Of a DNA stretch of 64,000 nucleotides, positions 56,251-64,000 are shown one piece after another. Made by a program: the position numbers and the translations under genes. Location: assembly GCA_965603515.1 (NCBI GenBank), contig CBFDDH010000004.1, positions 34,358 through 98,357 of the forward strand, written 5' to 3'. Numbering within the stretch: position 1 is the first letter of the stretch; each line of letters begins with the position of its first letter. The notes under the pieces were generated by a model. It was not told the origin of the DNA and did no database searches. It was given only the letters and a program-made list of their open reading frames with translations. This stretch comes from JAUVZL01 sp965603515 (lineage in GTDB: Bacteria > Hydrothermota > Tepidihabitantia > SM23-42).

Positions 56251-56744
56251 TTATGCGTCAGAATGTATAGATTTCTGAAGGATTCATTATCGACGATTGC
56301 TTGGTTAATCAGAAAATAGTTCTCGAGATTTGAATTAGTCGCCATGATCCGATTGCTCAGATCTTCACCCATTGCCAAAAGAAATTTTGCTGCGACTTTT
56401 GGGTTTTCACTCAGGATATCCATAAAATCCTGTTTTTTCAGAGTTAGAAGCCGGCAAGTTGTTTTTGCTTTGACCGTTGCCGAACGCGGCTTGTCAGTAA
56501 GCAGAGCCATTTCACCAAAAAATGAAGCTTCTTGTAACTCTGACAATAATAGGACGACATCACCACGTGTTAAATACACTTCCACTCGACCGGATTCAAT
56601 GATGTACATCTCATCACCAGTAGTGCCTTCTTTGATAATCACTGTATTTTCTTGAATATCTCGCATCTTCCATTTCACGAGCATCCAATCTACTTCCTGA
56701 GGAGTTAGATATTTAAAAAGTCTAACCTTTGTCATATCCTTCAT
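56229..56744 (-). CDS. cyclic nucleotide-binding domain protein
   Basis: A 171-residue protein with a single cNMP-binding beta-roll (about residues 8-125), containing FFGEMALLTDKPRSATVKA, the phosphate-binding cassette with Glu and Arg. There is no HTH, so it is not a CRP-type activator; the C-terminal part is helical. Its last codons and TAG stop lie inside tRNA-Glu on the same strand, so RNase P cleavage of a joint transcript would remove the stop codon. It could respond to the adenylate cyclase at 41391-42707. Confidence 0.88.
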   Translation of the reverse strand: MKDMTKVRLFKYLTPQEVDWMLVKWKMRDIQENTVIIKEGTTGDEMYIIESGRVEVYLTRGDVVLLLSELQEASFFGEMALLTDKPRSATVKAKTTCRLLTLKKQDFMDILSENPKVAAKFLLAMGEDLSNRIMATNSNLENYFLINQAIVDNESFRNLYILTHKAPSSSG

Positions 56745-56795
56745 ATTTTCATTCTAATCATATTAAGATAATTGTCAAGGCTACTATTTTAGAAG

Positions 56796-58451
56796 CTACA
56801 ATAAAATAAATTTCTTCATTATCGATAACTTACCGATCCGGAGATAACAGAAATATATGCCACTTTGTGCGTACACGCCGTTATCTGTACATCGATCCCA
56901 TGTAATAATATGCGCCGGGTTTTCATAGGTTTTAACGACACGACCACATGCATCATAGATCTCAAGCCGTGTTTGATTAATAGCCGCGTAATCTGAATCT
57001 ATAATGAATGAAATTTTGCCTGATCCTGGATTTGGCGATACTAACAGACCTTTTCCAGAAGTCGGGCGTTCGGGGATTTCCTGGACATGAGGTGAGGTCG
57101 TGTCTTTGACACCGAAAAAGGCATCCTGATCTCCAAGTCTGGTGTCAGTCCAGAGCGGGTGAATGTCATCTATTGATGATGCGGTGAGTCCGATATATTC
57201 ACCGAGAAGTCCAGCCCGATCAGCAAGGATAAAAGGAGCTTCGCACTTAACCGGATAATTGCCCGTTTTCTGCCATGAACCAGCTGTTGGATCCGACGAT
57301 ACCGTTGTTATTCTTTCGTTAGTAGACCAGGTCGTGCCACCATCAGTCGATGTTGTCAGGTACAGGTCCATGAGCAGATTACCGGAATCGAGCCGTCGGT
57401 CAAGGAAAACAACGATAATGCTGCCATCTGGGGCAACCGTGAGCCAGGGGTGGAACTGATCACAACCATTATTTTGTGGGTCGTCGTTGATGCGTATTTT
57501 CTGATTCCATGTAGAACCACCATCAGTTGAACGGGTGAAAAATATATCAGTGTCTGTGAAACCTGAGGCATCATCCATGTATGCCACATACATATGACCA
57601 TTATTAGGTCCTCCGGTTATATCGACATCGAGTGCAGGAAAGGAAAAGACCGTGATACTACCATTGATATATCCAGAAACAAAGGTGGTATTCTGAATTG
57701 TTATATCACTCCCAAAGGTTTGTCCGCCATCAGTCGATATGTCCAAACGGATCGAGCCGGGTGAATAATGCACCCATGCTACATAGACCTCACTGTTTGG
57801 TCCGACTGCTGGGACTGGCCACTGGACACCATTATAATCACTTACCGTTACCGGACTGACAAAAGAGTTTCCGCCATCAGTCGAGCGGGAAATCAGGATC
57901 TGGGTATTATGAAATCTTGCCCAGGCCACATAGATATTATCAGTATATGGCCCTGCTGAACGGTCACAAGCGATCAGTTCCTTATCTTCAAAGACGCCCG
58001 AAACTCCGTTGATCACAGTGATCGGTCCACTCCACGTAGCCCCGCCGTCAGTTGATTTATAAACGAATAATCCATTAGGTTCTGAAGTTGAGTTATAAGA
58101 CAGGATAACTGCATAAAAATTACCTGCTGTATCCACGGTCAAACCAGGGTCACTATCCCAGATATATTGAGGTTCTGAAAATAGATCCTGCTCCCAGGTT
58201 AGACCTCCATCATAAGTATACGCATAGGTAACTTGGCGATAACCAAGTCTGAAATCCCGCCATACCGCAACCATATTAGTCGTATCAGTAGGATTCATTA
58301 CAATTTGTTCTTCATTTTGTAACTGATCTGTAGTGTCATTATTGACGCGAATATTAAGATACGCTGAATCGCGTTGCCATATCGATCCGATAAGAAATGA
58401 CGGTATTATTATTCCCAAAATAATGACTGTCAATAAAGAAAATTTTCTCAT
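56796..58451 (-). CDS. secreted BNR/sialidase-like beta-propeller protein with C-terminal sorting domain
   Basis: The 551-residue protein has a signal peptide (about 1-22), a propeller of six or so BNR/Asp-box repeats (STDGGATWSGP, STDGGNSFVSP, STDGGQTFGSD, STDGGSTWNQK, STDGGTTWST), and a C-terminal FlgD/T9SS-type A sorting-like domain (about 465-551: VSPNPGSGKISF, LEIYDACGRVV, GIYFCYLRIG). Catalytic residues of sialidases are not evident, so it is more likely a secreted binding or structural protein. AGGAGG precedes the ATG. Confidence 0.85.
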   Translation of the reverse strand: MRKFSLLTVIILGIIIPSFLIGSIWQRDSAYLNIRVNNDTTDQLQNEEQIVMNPTDTTNMVAVWRDFRLGYRQVTYAYTYDGGLTWEQDLFSEPQYIWDSDPGLTVDTAGNFYAVILSYNSTSEPNGLFVYKSTDGGATWSGPITVINGVSGVFEDKELIACDRSAGPYTDNIYVAWARFHNTQILISRSTDGGNSFVSPVTVSDYNGVQWPVPAVGPNSEVYVAWVHYSPGSIRLDISTDGGQTFGSDITIQNTTFVSGYINGSITVFSFPALDVDITGGPNNGHMYVAYMDDASGFTDTDIFFTRSTDGGSTWNQKIRINDDPQNNGCDQFHPWLTVAPDGSIIVVFLDRRLDSGNLLMDLYLTTSTDGGTTWSTNERITTVSSDPTAGSWQKTGNYPVKCEAPFILADRAGLLGEYIGLTASSIDDIHPLWTDTRLGDQDAFFGVKDTTSPHVQEIPERPTSGKGLLVSPNPGSGKISFIIDSDYAAINQTRLEIYDACGRVVKTYENPAHIITWDRCTDNGVYAQSGIYFCYLRIGKLSIMKKFILL

Positions 58452-58468
58452 GTAACCTCCTGAAGAGA

Positions 58469-58496
58469 ATTATATGAAGCAGCATATGTTTGTCAA
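58469..58496 (-). promoter_or_regulatory. consensus promoter of the BNR-repeat gene
   Basis: On the minus strand, TTGACA (58496-58491), 16 bases, TATAAT (58474-58469). The leader is about 15 bases and includes AGGAGG, unlike the leaderless promoters elsewhere in the window. Confidence 0.8.
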
Positions 58497-58547
58497 CACA
58501 GTTGAATTATCGGGCAAAATGGTTTAATGCACCAGGGCATTTGCATC

Positions 58548-58575
58548 TTGATTTTTTCTCAATGCCAAGTATAAT
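58548..58575 (+). promoter_or_regulatory. promoter of the GGGPS-like gene, leaderless
   Basis: TTGATT (58548-58553), 16 bases, TATAAT (58570-58575); ATG at 58583 follows after seven bases with no ribosome binding site. Confidence 0.72.
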
Positions 58576-58582
58576 TAGAAAG

Positions 58583-59311
58583 ATGTCCAAAAAGTCGATT
58601 TATGACACATTGACCCAGACAAAACCTGGTGTCCTGGCGCTTTTTGATCCCGATCGCATGGCTATGGACAGGGTGGGTGAATTGACAAAAACTGTTTGTG
58701 ATCAAGGTATCACAGGTATTCTCATTGGTTCGTCACTTCTGGTTTCACCCCATTTCGATTCATTCATTGCGGAGGTGAAAAAGAATACTGAAAAGCCAGT
58801 AATCCTGTTCCCAGGCGGTTCCCACCAAGTCTCGCCAAATGCCGACGCAATTTTTTTCCTATCGTTGCTGAGTGGAAGAAATGCTGAGTTTCTTGTGGGC
58901 GAACAAGTTAAGGCGGTATTCTTGGTCAAAGAATATGATTTAGAAGTAATACCAGTAGGGTATATCCTTGTTGAATCTGGCAATTATACAGCCGTTGAGT
59001 ATATGTCTAACACGCGTCCTATCCCTCGTTCCAAACCGGAGATCGCAATGGCTCACGCGCTGACCGGTGAGTATTTCGGCATGAAATACATATATCTTGA
59101 GGCCGGTAGTGGTGCAGACCAATCAGTGCCCGTTGAGATGGTTGAAAAGGTCAAACAAACCATTTCTATTCCGCTCATTGTCGGCGGCGGTATTAGAAGC
59201 CCTGAGAATGCTCGGGAAATAGTCAACGCAGGTGCTGATTACATTGTACTCGGTAGCATTATTGAAAGATCGAGGGAGCAATTTGAAATGATCATGAGGA
59301 GCCTTGTATGA
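58583..59311 (+). CDS. geranylgeranylglyceryl/heptaprenylglyceryl phosphate synthase-like
   Basis: The 242-residue TIM-barrel belongs to the GGGPS/PcrB family, which joins sn-glycerol 1-phosphate and a polyprenyl diphosphate in ether lipid synthesis. LFDPDRM near the N-terminus, GITGILIGSSLL, LFPGGSHQVSPNADAIFFLSLLSGRN, the KYIYLEAGSGAD block and VGGGIRSPENAREIVNAGADYIVLGS are diagnostic. The ATG at 58583 is chosen because the -10 box ends seven bases before it; 31 upstream codons are open but precede the transcript. It overlaps nothing and is followed by purD. Confidence 0.9.
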   Translation: MSKKSIYDTLTQTKPGVLALFDPDRMAMDRVGELTKTVCDQGITGILIGSSLLVSPHFDSFIAEVKKNTEKPVILFPGGSHQVSPNADAIFFLSLLSGRNAEFLVGEQVKAVFLVKEYDLEVIPVGYILVESGNYTAVEYMSNTRPIPRSKPEIAMAHALTGEYFGMKYIYLEAGSGADQSVPVEMVEKVKQTISIPLIVGGGIRSPENAREIVNAGADYIVLGSIIERSREQFEMIMRSLV

Positions 59312-59345
59312 ATCCAGCCTCTGGGAAGAAAAAGAAAGGAGCGGG

Positions 59346-60632
59346 ATGAAGATCTTAATTGTTGGTGGTGGCGGTAGGGAACATGCCCTCGCTTGGAAAT
59401 TGAATAAAGCAAAGAAAGTCAAGAAGATATATGCAGCACCAGGCAACCCCGGGATTGCAGAACTGGGGACATGCGTTAATATTCTGGCTTCTGATATCAA
59501 TGGCCTAGTCCGTTTTGCCGAGGAGAAGAAAATCGATTTAACTGTTGTTGGACCAGAAATACCTCTTGCATTGGGTATTGTCGATGAGTTCGAGCAGAAA
59601 GGTCTGAGGATATTTGGTCCCGACAAGAAAGCAAGTCGTATCGAAGCTGATAAATCATTTGCCCGCGAGTTCATGCACCGGTTTGGCATACCGGCGCCGA
59701 AATTCCAGGTATATGACACTGCCTCTGCGGCATTGAAATACACCAAAACAATTAGCAAATACCCGGTCGTTGTCAAGGCTTCAGGTTTAGCAGGGGGCAA
59801 GGGCGTATTCGTTGCAAACACAAGAAAAGCATACGAAAAGATAATTGATGAAATACTTGTACAACACCATCTTGGTGAAGCTGGCAAGCGAATTGTTGTA
59901 GAAGAGTTCCTTACTGGTCAGGAGACTTCGATATTTGTTCTAACCGATGGTACGACGATTCTCTACTTGCCGTCTTCTCAAGACCACAAGAAGCTATACG
60001 ATCGCAACCGGGGGCCAAATACTGGGGGCATGGGTGCATATGCTCCTTACCCGACAAATCGTCGCGTAAGTAGTATTGTCGAAAAAGTTATTATTCAACC
60101 GACAGTTTTAGCCTTACGAGACCAGGGTATGAACTACAGAGGTGTTCTCTATGCGGGTATTATCATTACCTCATTAGGTCCGAAAGTACTGGAATTCAAC
60201 TGCCGCTTTGGTGATCCTGAAGCCCAGGTGATCCTGCCAATAATAGAAGGTGATATGCTTGAGCCGCTCCTCGCTGTGGCTGATGGTAAACTCGGCGATG
60301 TCGAGATTAAAATAAAGAATCACTGGTCAATAGGTGTTGTTCTGGCTTCCGGGGGTTATCCATTTGATTATCGGGTTGGTGAGGAAATTCAGTTTAAGGA
60401 GAAATTGTCGACCAAGACACTTGTCTTCCATGCAGGTACGAAGAAGGAAGATTCGAAATTGGTTACTGCATCAGGAAGGGTACTGAATATCGTTACGACG
60501 CATGAGAATCTAAAGGTTGCAAAGCAAAAAGTCTATAGTGAGATCAAGAAGATCCATTTCAAAGGTATGTACTATCGTAAAGATATTGGTAATTCCGGTA
60601 TGAAGAAAATGAAAAGAAAGAGGCGCAAATGA
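59346..60632 (+). CDS. purD: phosphoribosylamine--glycine ligase
   Basis: PurD makes GAR in the second step of purine synthesis. The 428-residue ATP-grasp enzyme has MKILIVGGGGREHALAWKL, the GPEIPLALG and VKASGLAGGKGV loops and the metal-binding LEFNCRFGDPEAQVILP. ATG 59346 is chosen because AAAGGAG lies upstream; an earlier in-frame start would overlap the GGGPS-like gene without support. Its stop overlaps purE (ATGA). Confidence 0.97.
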   Translation: MKILIVGGGGREHALAWKLNKAKKVKKIYAAPGNPGIAELGTCVNILASDINGLVRFAEEKKIDLTVVGPEIPLALGIVDEFEQKGLRIFGPDKKASRIEADKSFAREFMHRFGIPAPKFQVYDTASAALKYTKTISKYPVVVKASGLAGGKGVFVANTRKAYEKIIDEILVQHHLGEAGKRIVVEEFLTGQETSIFVLTDGTTILYLPSSQDHKKLYDRNRGPNTGGMGAYAPYPTNRRVSSIVEKVIIQPTVLALRDQGMNYRGVLYAGIIITSLGPKVLEFNCRFGDPEAQVILPIIEGDMLEPLLAVADGKLGDVEIKIKNHWSIGVVLASGGYPFDYRVGEEIQFKEKLSTKTLVFHAGTKKEDSKLVTASGRVLNIVTTHENLKVAKQKVYSEIKKIHFKGMYYRKDIGNSGMKKMKRKRRK

Positions 60633-61051
60633 AGATCTGGATATTTATGGGCAGCAAGTCTGATAAGGAGATCATGGCAAGTGCTGAAGAGATCTTTAGG
60701 AAAGAGTCAATCCCTTTTGAGACTTACGTTCATTCGGCGCACCGTGATCCTGAAAAAATCAAGGCGCTATTGGGAAAGGCAAAGGATGAAAATGTTGTCG
60801 CGATCATTGCCGGTGCTGGGCTCGCGGCTCATTTACCCGGGTTCATTGCATCTGTGACCGATATACCGGTCCTCGGAGTTCCTTTACCAGCCTCAACATT
60901 GGGTGGTATCGATTCACTACTTTCAATTGTCCAAATGCCTTCAGGCGTACCAGTTGCGTGTTTTGGAATTGGAAAGCACGGGGTGAAAAACGCTGCCATA
61001 TTTGCTGCGCGGTTATACCATTCAATGAATGAGAGAACATCCAGGGCATAA
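60629..61051 (+). CDS. purE: N5-carboxyaminoimidazole ribonucleotide mutase
   Basis: A class I PurE of 140 residues (E. coli 169), acting in purine synthesis. MGSKSDKEIMASAEEI, VHSAHRDPEKI with the catalytic His, AGAGLAAHLPGFIAS and GGIDSLLSIVQMPSGVPVA are all typical. The ATG overlaps the purD stop. No purK is nearby. The protein ends slightly early compared with long forms, but the family core is complete. Confidence 0.96.
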   Translation: MKIWIFMGSKSDKEIMASAEEIFRKESIPFETYVHSAHRDPEKIKALLGKAKDENVVAIIAGAGLAAHLPGFIASVTDIPVLGVPLPASTLGGIDSLLSIVQMPSGVPVACFGIGKHGVKNAAIFAARLYHSMNERTSRA

Positions 61052-61195
61052 ACTTCAATTTATGATGCCTGATAGATCAGGCTACTACTACAACTTAGAA
61101 GTTAATAATGTAGTCGCCCGATCCTTCGGCTGCGTTCTGCTCGATATACCCGGGACAGGCAGGACAGGTTTCTCGGGCAATTTCGGTAAACAAAC
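61052..61195. other. short spacer before the Sua5-YwlE gene
   Basis: CCTGATAGATCAGG (about 61068-61081) is a short palindrome, and the CGCCCGATCCTTCGGCTGCG / CTCGGGCAAT arms (about 61112-61178) are partly complementary. Nothing else is seen, and no ribosome binding site precedes GTG 61196. Confidence 0.4.
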
Positions 61196-62287
61196 GTGTT
61201 AGTCAAGATCGAAGATACGCCAGAATTTTATTCCCAACTCATAGAAAATTTTAAAGCAGGTCGGATCGTTTGTTTCCCTACTGATACTGTCTATGGTTTT
61301 GCGGTTGATGGAACAAATGATAAGGCACTGAATAAATTAGCTGAAATTAAGGAACGGAAGGGTAAACCATTTACTTTTTTTATGTCCAGAAGCAAGATAG
61401 AGGATTACGCACGCGTTGTCAAAAGAAGGATCATAGAATGTTTTATCCCCGGTCCAATCACAGTGATATTAAGAAGAAACACTGAGAAGTTCTTGCCGGT
61501 TGACAATGAAAAAATCGGTATAAGAATCCCCCAGGTCGATTTTATTATTAAACTCTTAAGTAAATATGAAAACCCTTTTGCTGTAACAAGCGCTAACCGT
61601 CCAAATCAACAGCCGCTCTGTTCAGCATTAGATATCATCGAGCAATTCCCAGAGATTGATCTGGTTGTTGACGGTGGAGAATTAGTCTCCAAACCGTCCA
61701 CAGTTGTTGATCTGGTATGTACTCCACCATTAGTGAAAAGGAAAGGTGCGATCCCGATTCTTGAGATTGAAAAGGTCTATGGTCACAATGTCATGCTGGA
61801 AAAACCGACAAAGCTTAACGTGCTGTTAGTGTGTACGGGCAATACCTGCCGCAGTCCCATGGCAGAAGGCATTCTCAAGGCCATGGTTGATGAAACATAC
61901 TGTATTGTAAGATCAGCTGGCACTCTACCCATGAATGGTTTACCGCCATCAGAGAACGGTGTGCAAGTCGTCGAAGAGTACCGTGGTTCGATCAAAGAGC
62001 ACCTGTCTCAAACATTAACCAGGGAGTTAATTGACTGGGCAGATATGATTTTTGTTATGGGCTATAAACATTTTCAGCATGTTATAGATATTCAGCCAGG
62101 TGCTGCAGTTAAGACATTTCTGTTGAAAGAATACAAAAGAAAGGTGAAATATAACGAAATTTCCGATCCAGTCGGGCAAGACATTGATGCCTACCGGGAA
62201 ACTGCAGAAAAAATGCTGCCCTCACTCAATCTCATCGCCCGAGATATAAAAAGACGGTTTGAAAACGATGAGAATAATACCAAATAA
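61196..62287 (+). CDS. fusion of threonylcarbamoyl-AMP synthase and low-molecular-weight phosphatase (Sua5-YwlE type)
   Basis: A 363-residue fusion. Residues 1-195 are a YrdC/Sua5 domain for the t6A tRNA modification (CFPTDTVYGF, KRKGKPFTFF-like segments, TSANRPNQQPLC, STVVDL). Residues 206-363 are a low-molecular-weight phosphatase with LLVCTGNTCRSPMAE (catalytic Cys 213, Arg 219) and DP acid (ISDPVG). The CTGNTCRSP loop, with Thr where ordinary phosphatases have Leu, resembles protein-arginine phosphatase YwlE. In Bacillus the two are neighbouring genes (ywlC-ywlE region); here they are one protein. The start is GTG. Confidence 0.88.
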   Translation: MLVKIEDTPEFYSQLIENFKAGRIVCFPTDTVYGFAVDGTNDKALNKLAEIKERKGKPFTFFMSRSKIEDYARVVKRRIIECFIPGPITVILRRNTEKFLPVDNEKIGIRIPQVDFIIKLLSKYENPFAVTSANRPNQQPLCSALDIIEQFPEIDLVVDGGELVSKPSTVVDLVCTPPLVKRKGAIPILEIEKVYGHNVMLEKPTKLNVLLVCTGNTCRSPMAEGILKAMVDETYCIVRSAGTLPMNGLPPSENGVQVVEEYRGSIKEHLSQTLTRELIDWADMIFVMGYKHFQHVIDIQPGAAVKTFLLKEYKRKVKYNEISDPVGQDIDAYRETAEKMLPSLNLIARDIKRRFENDENNTK

Positions 62288-62340
62288 CAAAATACAAATA
62301 ATAAATGAATGTCAAATACCAAAATCTAAATTAACGAATA
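62282..62340. repeat. AT-rich degenerate repeat of the AAATAACAAAATACAAA kind
   Basis: Short tandem-like units (AAATAACAAAATACAAATAA and later TACCAAAATCTAAA) fill the gap. A similar degenerate tract lies at about 7195-7260. It separates the Sua5-YwlE and ThyX genes. Confidence 0.4.
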
Positions 62341-62350
62341 CGACGATTCT

Positions 62351-63838
62351 ATGAAGGTGATCTTAGCGGGTTTCAATGTTGACCTCGATGCTTTAAAAGA
62401 ATACAAGAAAAAGGATATTGTTCTTACCCCGGAATCAATATCAGCTGCGTACGCCCGGATCAGTCGGAGTCCCAAGCCGGTTGATAGCTTGAGACAAGAA
62501 TCATGCAAAGAAGTGGTCAAAGCACGGCGTTCAAATCGCACGATCATTTTTGAAATGGGACATCATTCAGTTGCCGAGCACGCAGTTTTCAATTTCGATA
62601 TAATCGGCATTTCGCGCATCGCAATTGAAGAACTTGAAAAATTCCGTCTATGTTCTTATACGGAAAAATCCCAACGCTATGTAACATTGAAAGGCGATTT
62701 TGTCGTTCCCGAAGAATTAGCTAACCCCAATTTGATCGATGATTATTGTGATATAATAAAAGTCCAGAACGACTACTACAAATATCTATATAAAAAGATC
62801 AGCGTATATAATCTCAGAAGATTTTCCAGCAAATCGGCAAGTAAAAAGCAAGCAAAGACATTACGAAATTTGGCAAAAGAAGATGCGAGGTATATTCTTT
62901 CTATGGCAACGCAAACCCAGGTTGGGGTAACGATAAATGCACGCAATCTGGAATTGATGATCAGGCGGTTTGCTTCCCATAACTTAAAAGAGATCAATGA
63001 GCTTGGAAAAAAACTTTATATTCTAGTTCATAAGATAGCCCCTTCGATTATTTTATTCCATAAGGCAAATGACTATGACCAGAAAACATATCCTGAATTA
63101 CGGAAACACACGAGAAGATATGAAGCTATGAAGATTGGAAGTTATGAAAAGAAGCATATTACTGACGTAAAGCTTGTTGATCATCCTCCAGATGGGGATG
63201 ACAGAATCCTCGCGGCACTCTTGTTTAGAGATTCAAAGAGAAGTTATACAGATGCTATAAGGTGTGTAAGAGATCTGTCCAAGAAAAAGAAAGTTGCGCT
63301 CTTTAAAAGATCTTGCGAGCGCACGGAATTATACGATGTTCTGCTCAGGGAGTTTGAGTTTGCGAATTTGACCTTCTCCTTAATAGTTTCAGCCGGTTGT
63401 TTTGGTCAGCTTAAACGCCACCGTATCGCTTCGTTAACATGTCAGGGGTATGAACCAGAACTTGGTTTGACGATCCCTGAATCAGTTATACAAGTTGGTG
63501 AGGAAGAAGAGTTTACAAAAATAGCACAGAAAAGTGAAGCAGCTTACAAAAAAATAGAAAAAAAACATCCTGGGGTTGGAAAATATATACTCACAAATGC
63601 ACACCGCAAAAGAGTCCTCTTGCGCGTAAACTTGAGGGAACTCTATCATATTTCACGTTTGCGCGAAGATCCGACTGCCCAATGGGATATCCGGGATAAA
63701 GCCAACGAAATGTCAAAATTAGCAAAAAAGGTGATGCCAATAACTACTTTACTCCTTGGTGGCAAATCAGATTACCCAAAGATCTATCGAGCTGTATACG
63801 GGAAAAACCCAAAGATAACAGAAGTCCCGCCCTTATAA
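62351..63838 (+). CDS. tandem ThyX-like (flavin-dependent thymidylate synthase family) protein
   Basis: At 495 residues this is twice the usual ThyX length, with two ThyX-like domains. The first has GHHSVAEHAVFNFDI and KFRLCSYTEKSQRY, in which the canonical RHR is changed to KFR. The second keeps RHR (LKRHRIASLTCQGY) but has Thr for Asn and lacks the S-x-R-Y that normally follows. Each domain therefore keeps a different part of the ThyX motif. It may complement itself between domains, or may not make dTMP. No ribosome binding site is evident. Confidence 0.8.
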   Translation: MKVILAGFNVDLDALKEYKKKDIVLTPESISAAYARISRSPKPVDSLRQESCKEVVKARRSNRTIIFEMGHHSVAEHAVFNFDIIGISRIAIEELEKFRLCSYTEKSQRYVTLKGDFVVPEELANPNLIDDYCDIIKVQNDYYKYLYKKISVYNLRRFSSKSASKKQAKTLRNLAKEDARYILSMATQTQVGVTINARNLELMIRRFASHNLKEINELGKKLYILVHKIAPSIILFHKANDYDQKTYPELRKHTRRYEAMKIGSYEKKHITDVKLVDHPPDGDDRILAALLFRDSKRSYTDAIRCVRDLSKKKKVALFKRSCERTELYDVLLREFEFANLTFSLIVSAGCFGQLKRHRIASLTCQGYEPELGLTIPESVIQVGEEEEFTKIAQKSEAAYKKIEKKHPGVGKYILTNAHRKRVLLRVNLRELYHISRLREDPTAQWDIRDKANEMSKLAKKVMPITTLLLGGKSDYPKIYRAVYGKNPKITEVPPL

Positions 63839-64000
63839 TTTCCTCTCCGTTATTCCAAGAAAAAACCGAGATAGAGGAACGCCTTACACGTTTATTCCTT
63901 ATGTCCAATGCCTGCCCTGTATAATGGCAAAACTATTATATCGGGGTCATTGCGCCTGTCCGCCTTTATGTGTGGTGGAAGGCGATGAAATCGCCGCGGC
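63839..64000. other. 3' end of the window
   Basis: No gene is recognised in the last 162 bases. GGCGATGAAATCGCC (about 63981-63995) forms a short hairpin. Confidence 0.35.

Noticed and set aside
1..64000. CRISPR arrays, prophage, rRNA operons
   Set aside because: No regularly spaced direct repeats, no phage structural or integrase genes, and no rRNA-like sequence were found.

Overview
The window is a 64 kb piece of chromosome, roughly 40% GC by eye, from an uncultured and probably anaerobic, Gram-negative-like bacterium. The lineage resembles candidate phylum WOR-3; that placement is inferred from gene content alone, since no search was possible. Supporting signs are a sodium-type V-ATPase instead of an F-ATPase module, rubrerythrin and rubredoxin proteins, ferredoxin:thioredoxin reductase, a GGGP-synthase family lipid enzyme, a tandem ThyX-like protein, OmpA, TolC and lipoprotein genes, and secreted proteins with a FlgD/T9SS-like C-terminus. 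Three tRNA genes are present (Gln-TTG, Met-CAT, Glu-TTC). There is no rRNA, CRISPR array or prophage.

Layout. 0-3.4 kb: dnaA-dnaN on the minus strand with a possible replication origin. 3.4-8.3 kb: plus-strand housekeeping run rlpA, ispE, tRNA-Gln, prs, rplY, pth, ychF. 8.6-12.7 kb: aldehyde dehydrogenase, a small membrane protein, the radical SAM enzyme AmrS and ApbE. 12.86-19.29 kb: a plus-strand accessory block wedged between two minus-strand genes. It looks like an integron-type cassette cluster without an integrase: four copies of a promoter/core-site element, two good attC-like hairpins and one poor one, around small genes including hydrolase, YbjQ, DUF3795, rubrerythrin, rubredoxin-glutamate-synthase and cupin genes. 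19.3-29.7 kb (minus): aldolase, a DUF559 nuclease gene bracketed by palindromes, ComF, Lgt, an EF-G-like GTPase, V-ATPase subunits E, K, I and G/H, an MFS transporter and archease. 30.1-31.4 kb: one long reading frame interrupted only by a UGA, joining a ferredoxin:thioredoxin reductase catalytic chain to selenophosphate synthetase. 31.4-45.4 kb: glycosyltransferase, PQQ-propeller protein, RRM protein with its own attC-like site, YitT, two very long coiled-coil proteins (one joining an MCP-like signalling tip to an oligopeptide-binding domain), adenylate cyclase, ChrA, LarE. 45.7-50.7 kb: Yip1-TolC-MacA-MacB efflux operon. 50.8-58.5 kb: GGDEF-ATPase-TPR regulator, OmpA-family protein, tRNA-Glu, cNMP-binding protein, BNR-repeat protein. 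58.6-63.8 kb: GGGPS-like, purD, purE, a Sua5-YwlE fusion and tandem ThyX.

Two themes stand out. First, the UGA in the FtrB-SelD frame lies exactly where SelD has its catalytic Cys/Sec, three residues before the conserved Lys. It has a SECIS-like hairpin just downstream and no usual start codon between the two domains, so the simplest reading is a single selenoprotein. Second, many operon-leading genes have a consensus promoter (TTGACN, 16-17 bp, TANNNT) whose -10 box ends 6-15 bases before the start codon, with no ribosome binding site, while internal genes have clear AGGAGG sites. Leaderless transcription therefore looks common here, and it fixes several start codons that open-frame length alone would misplace.
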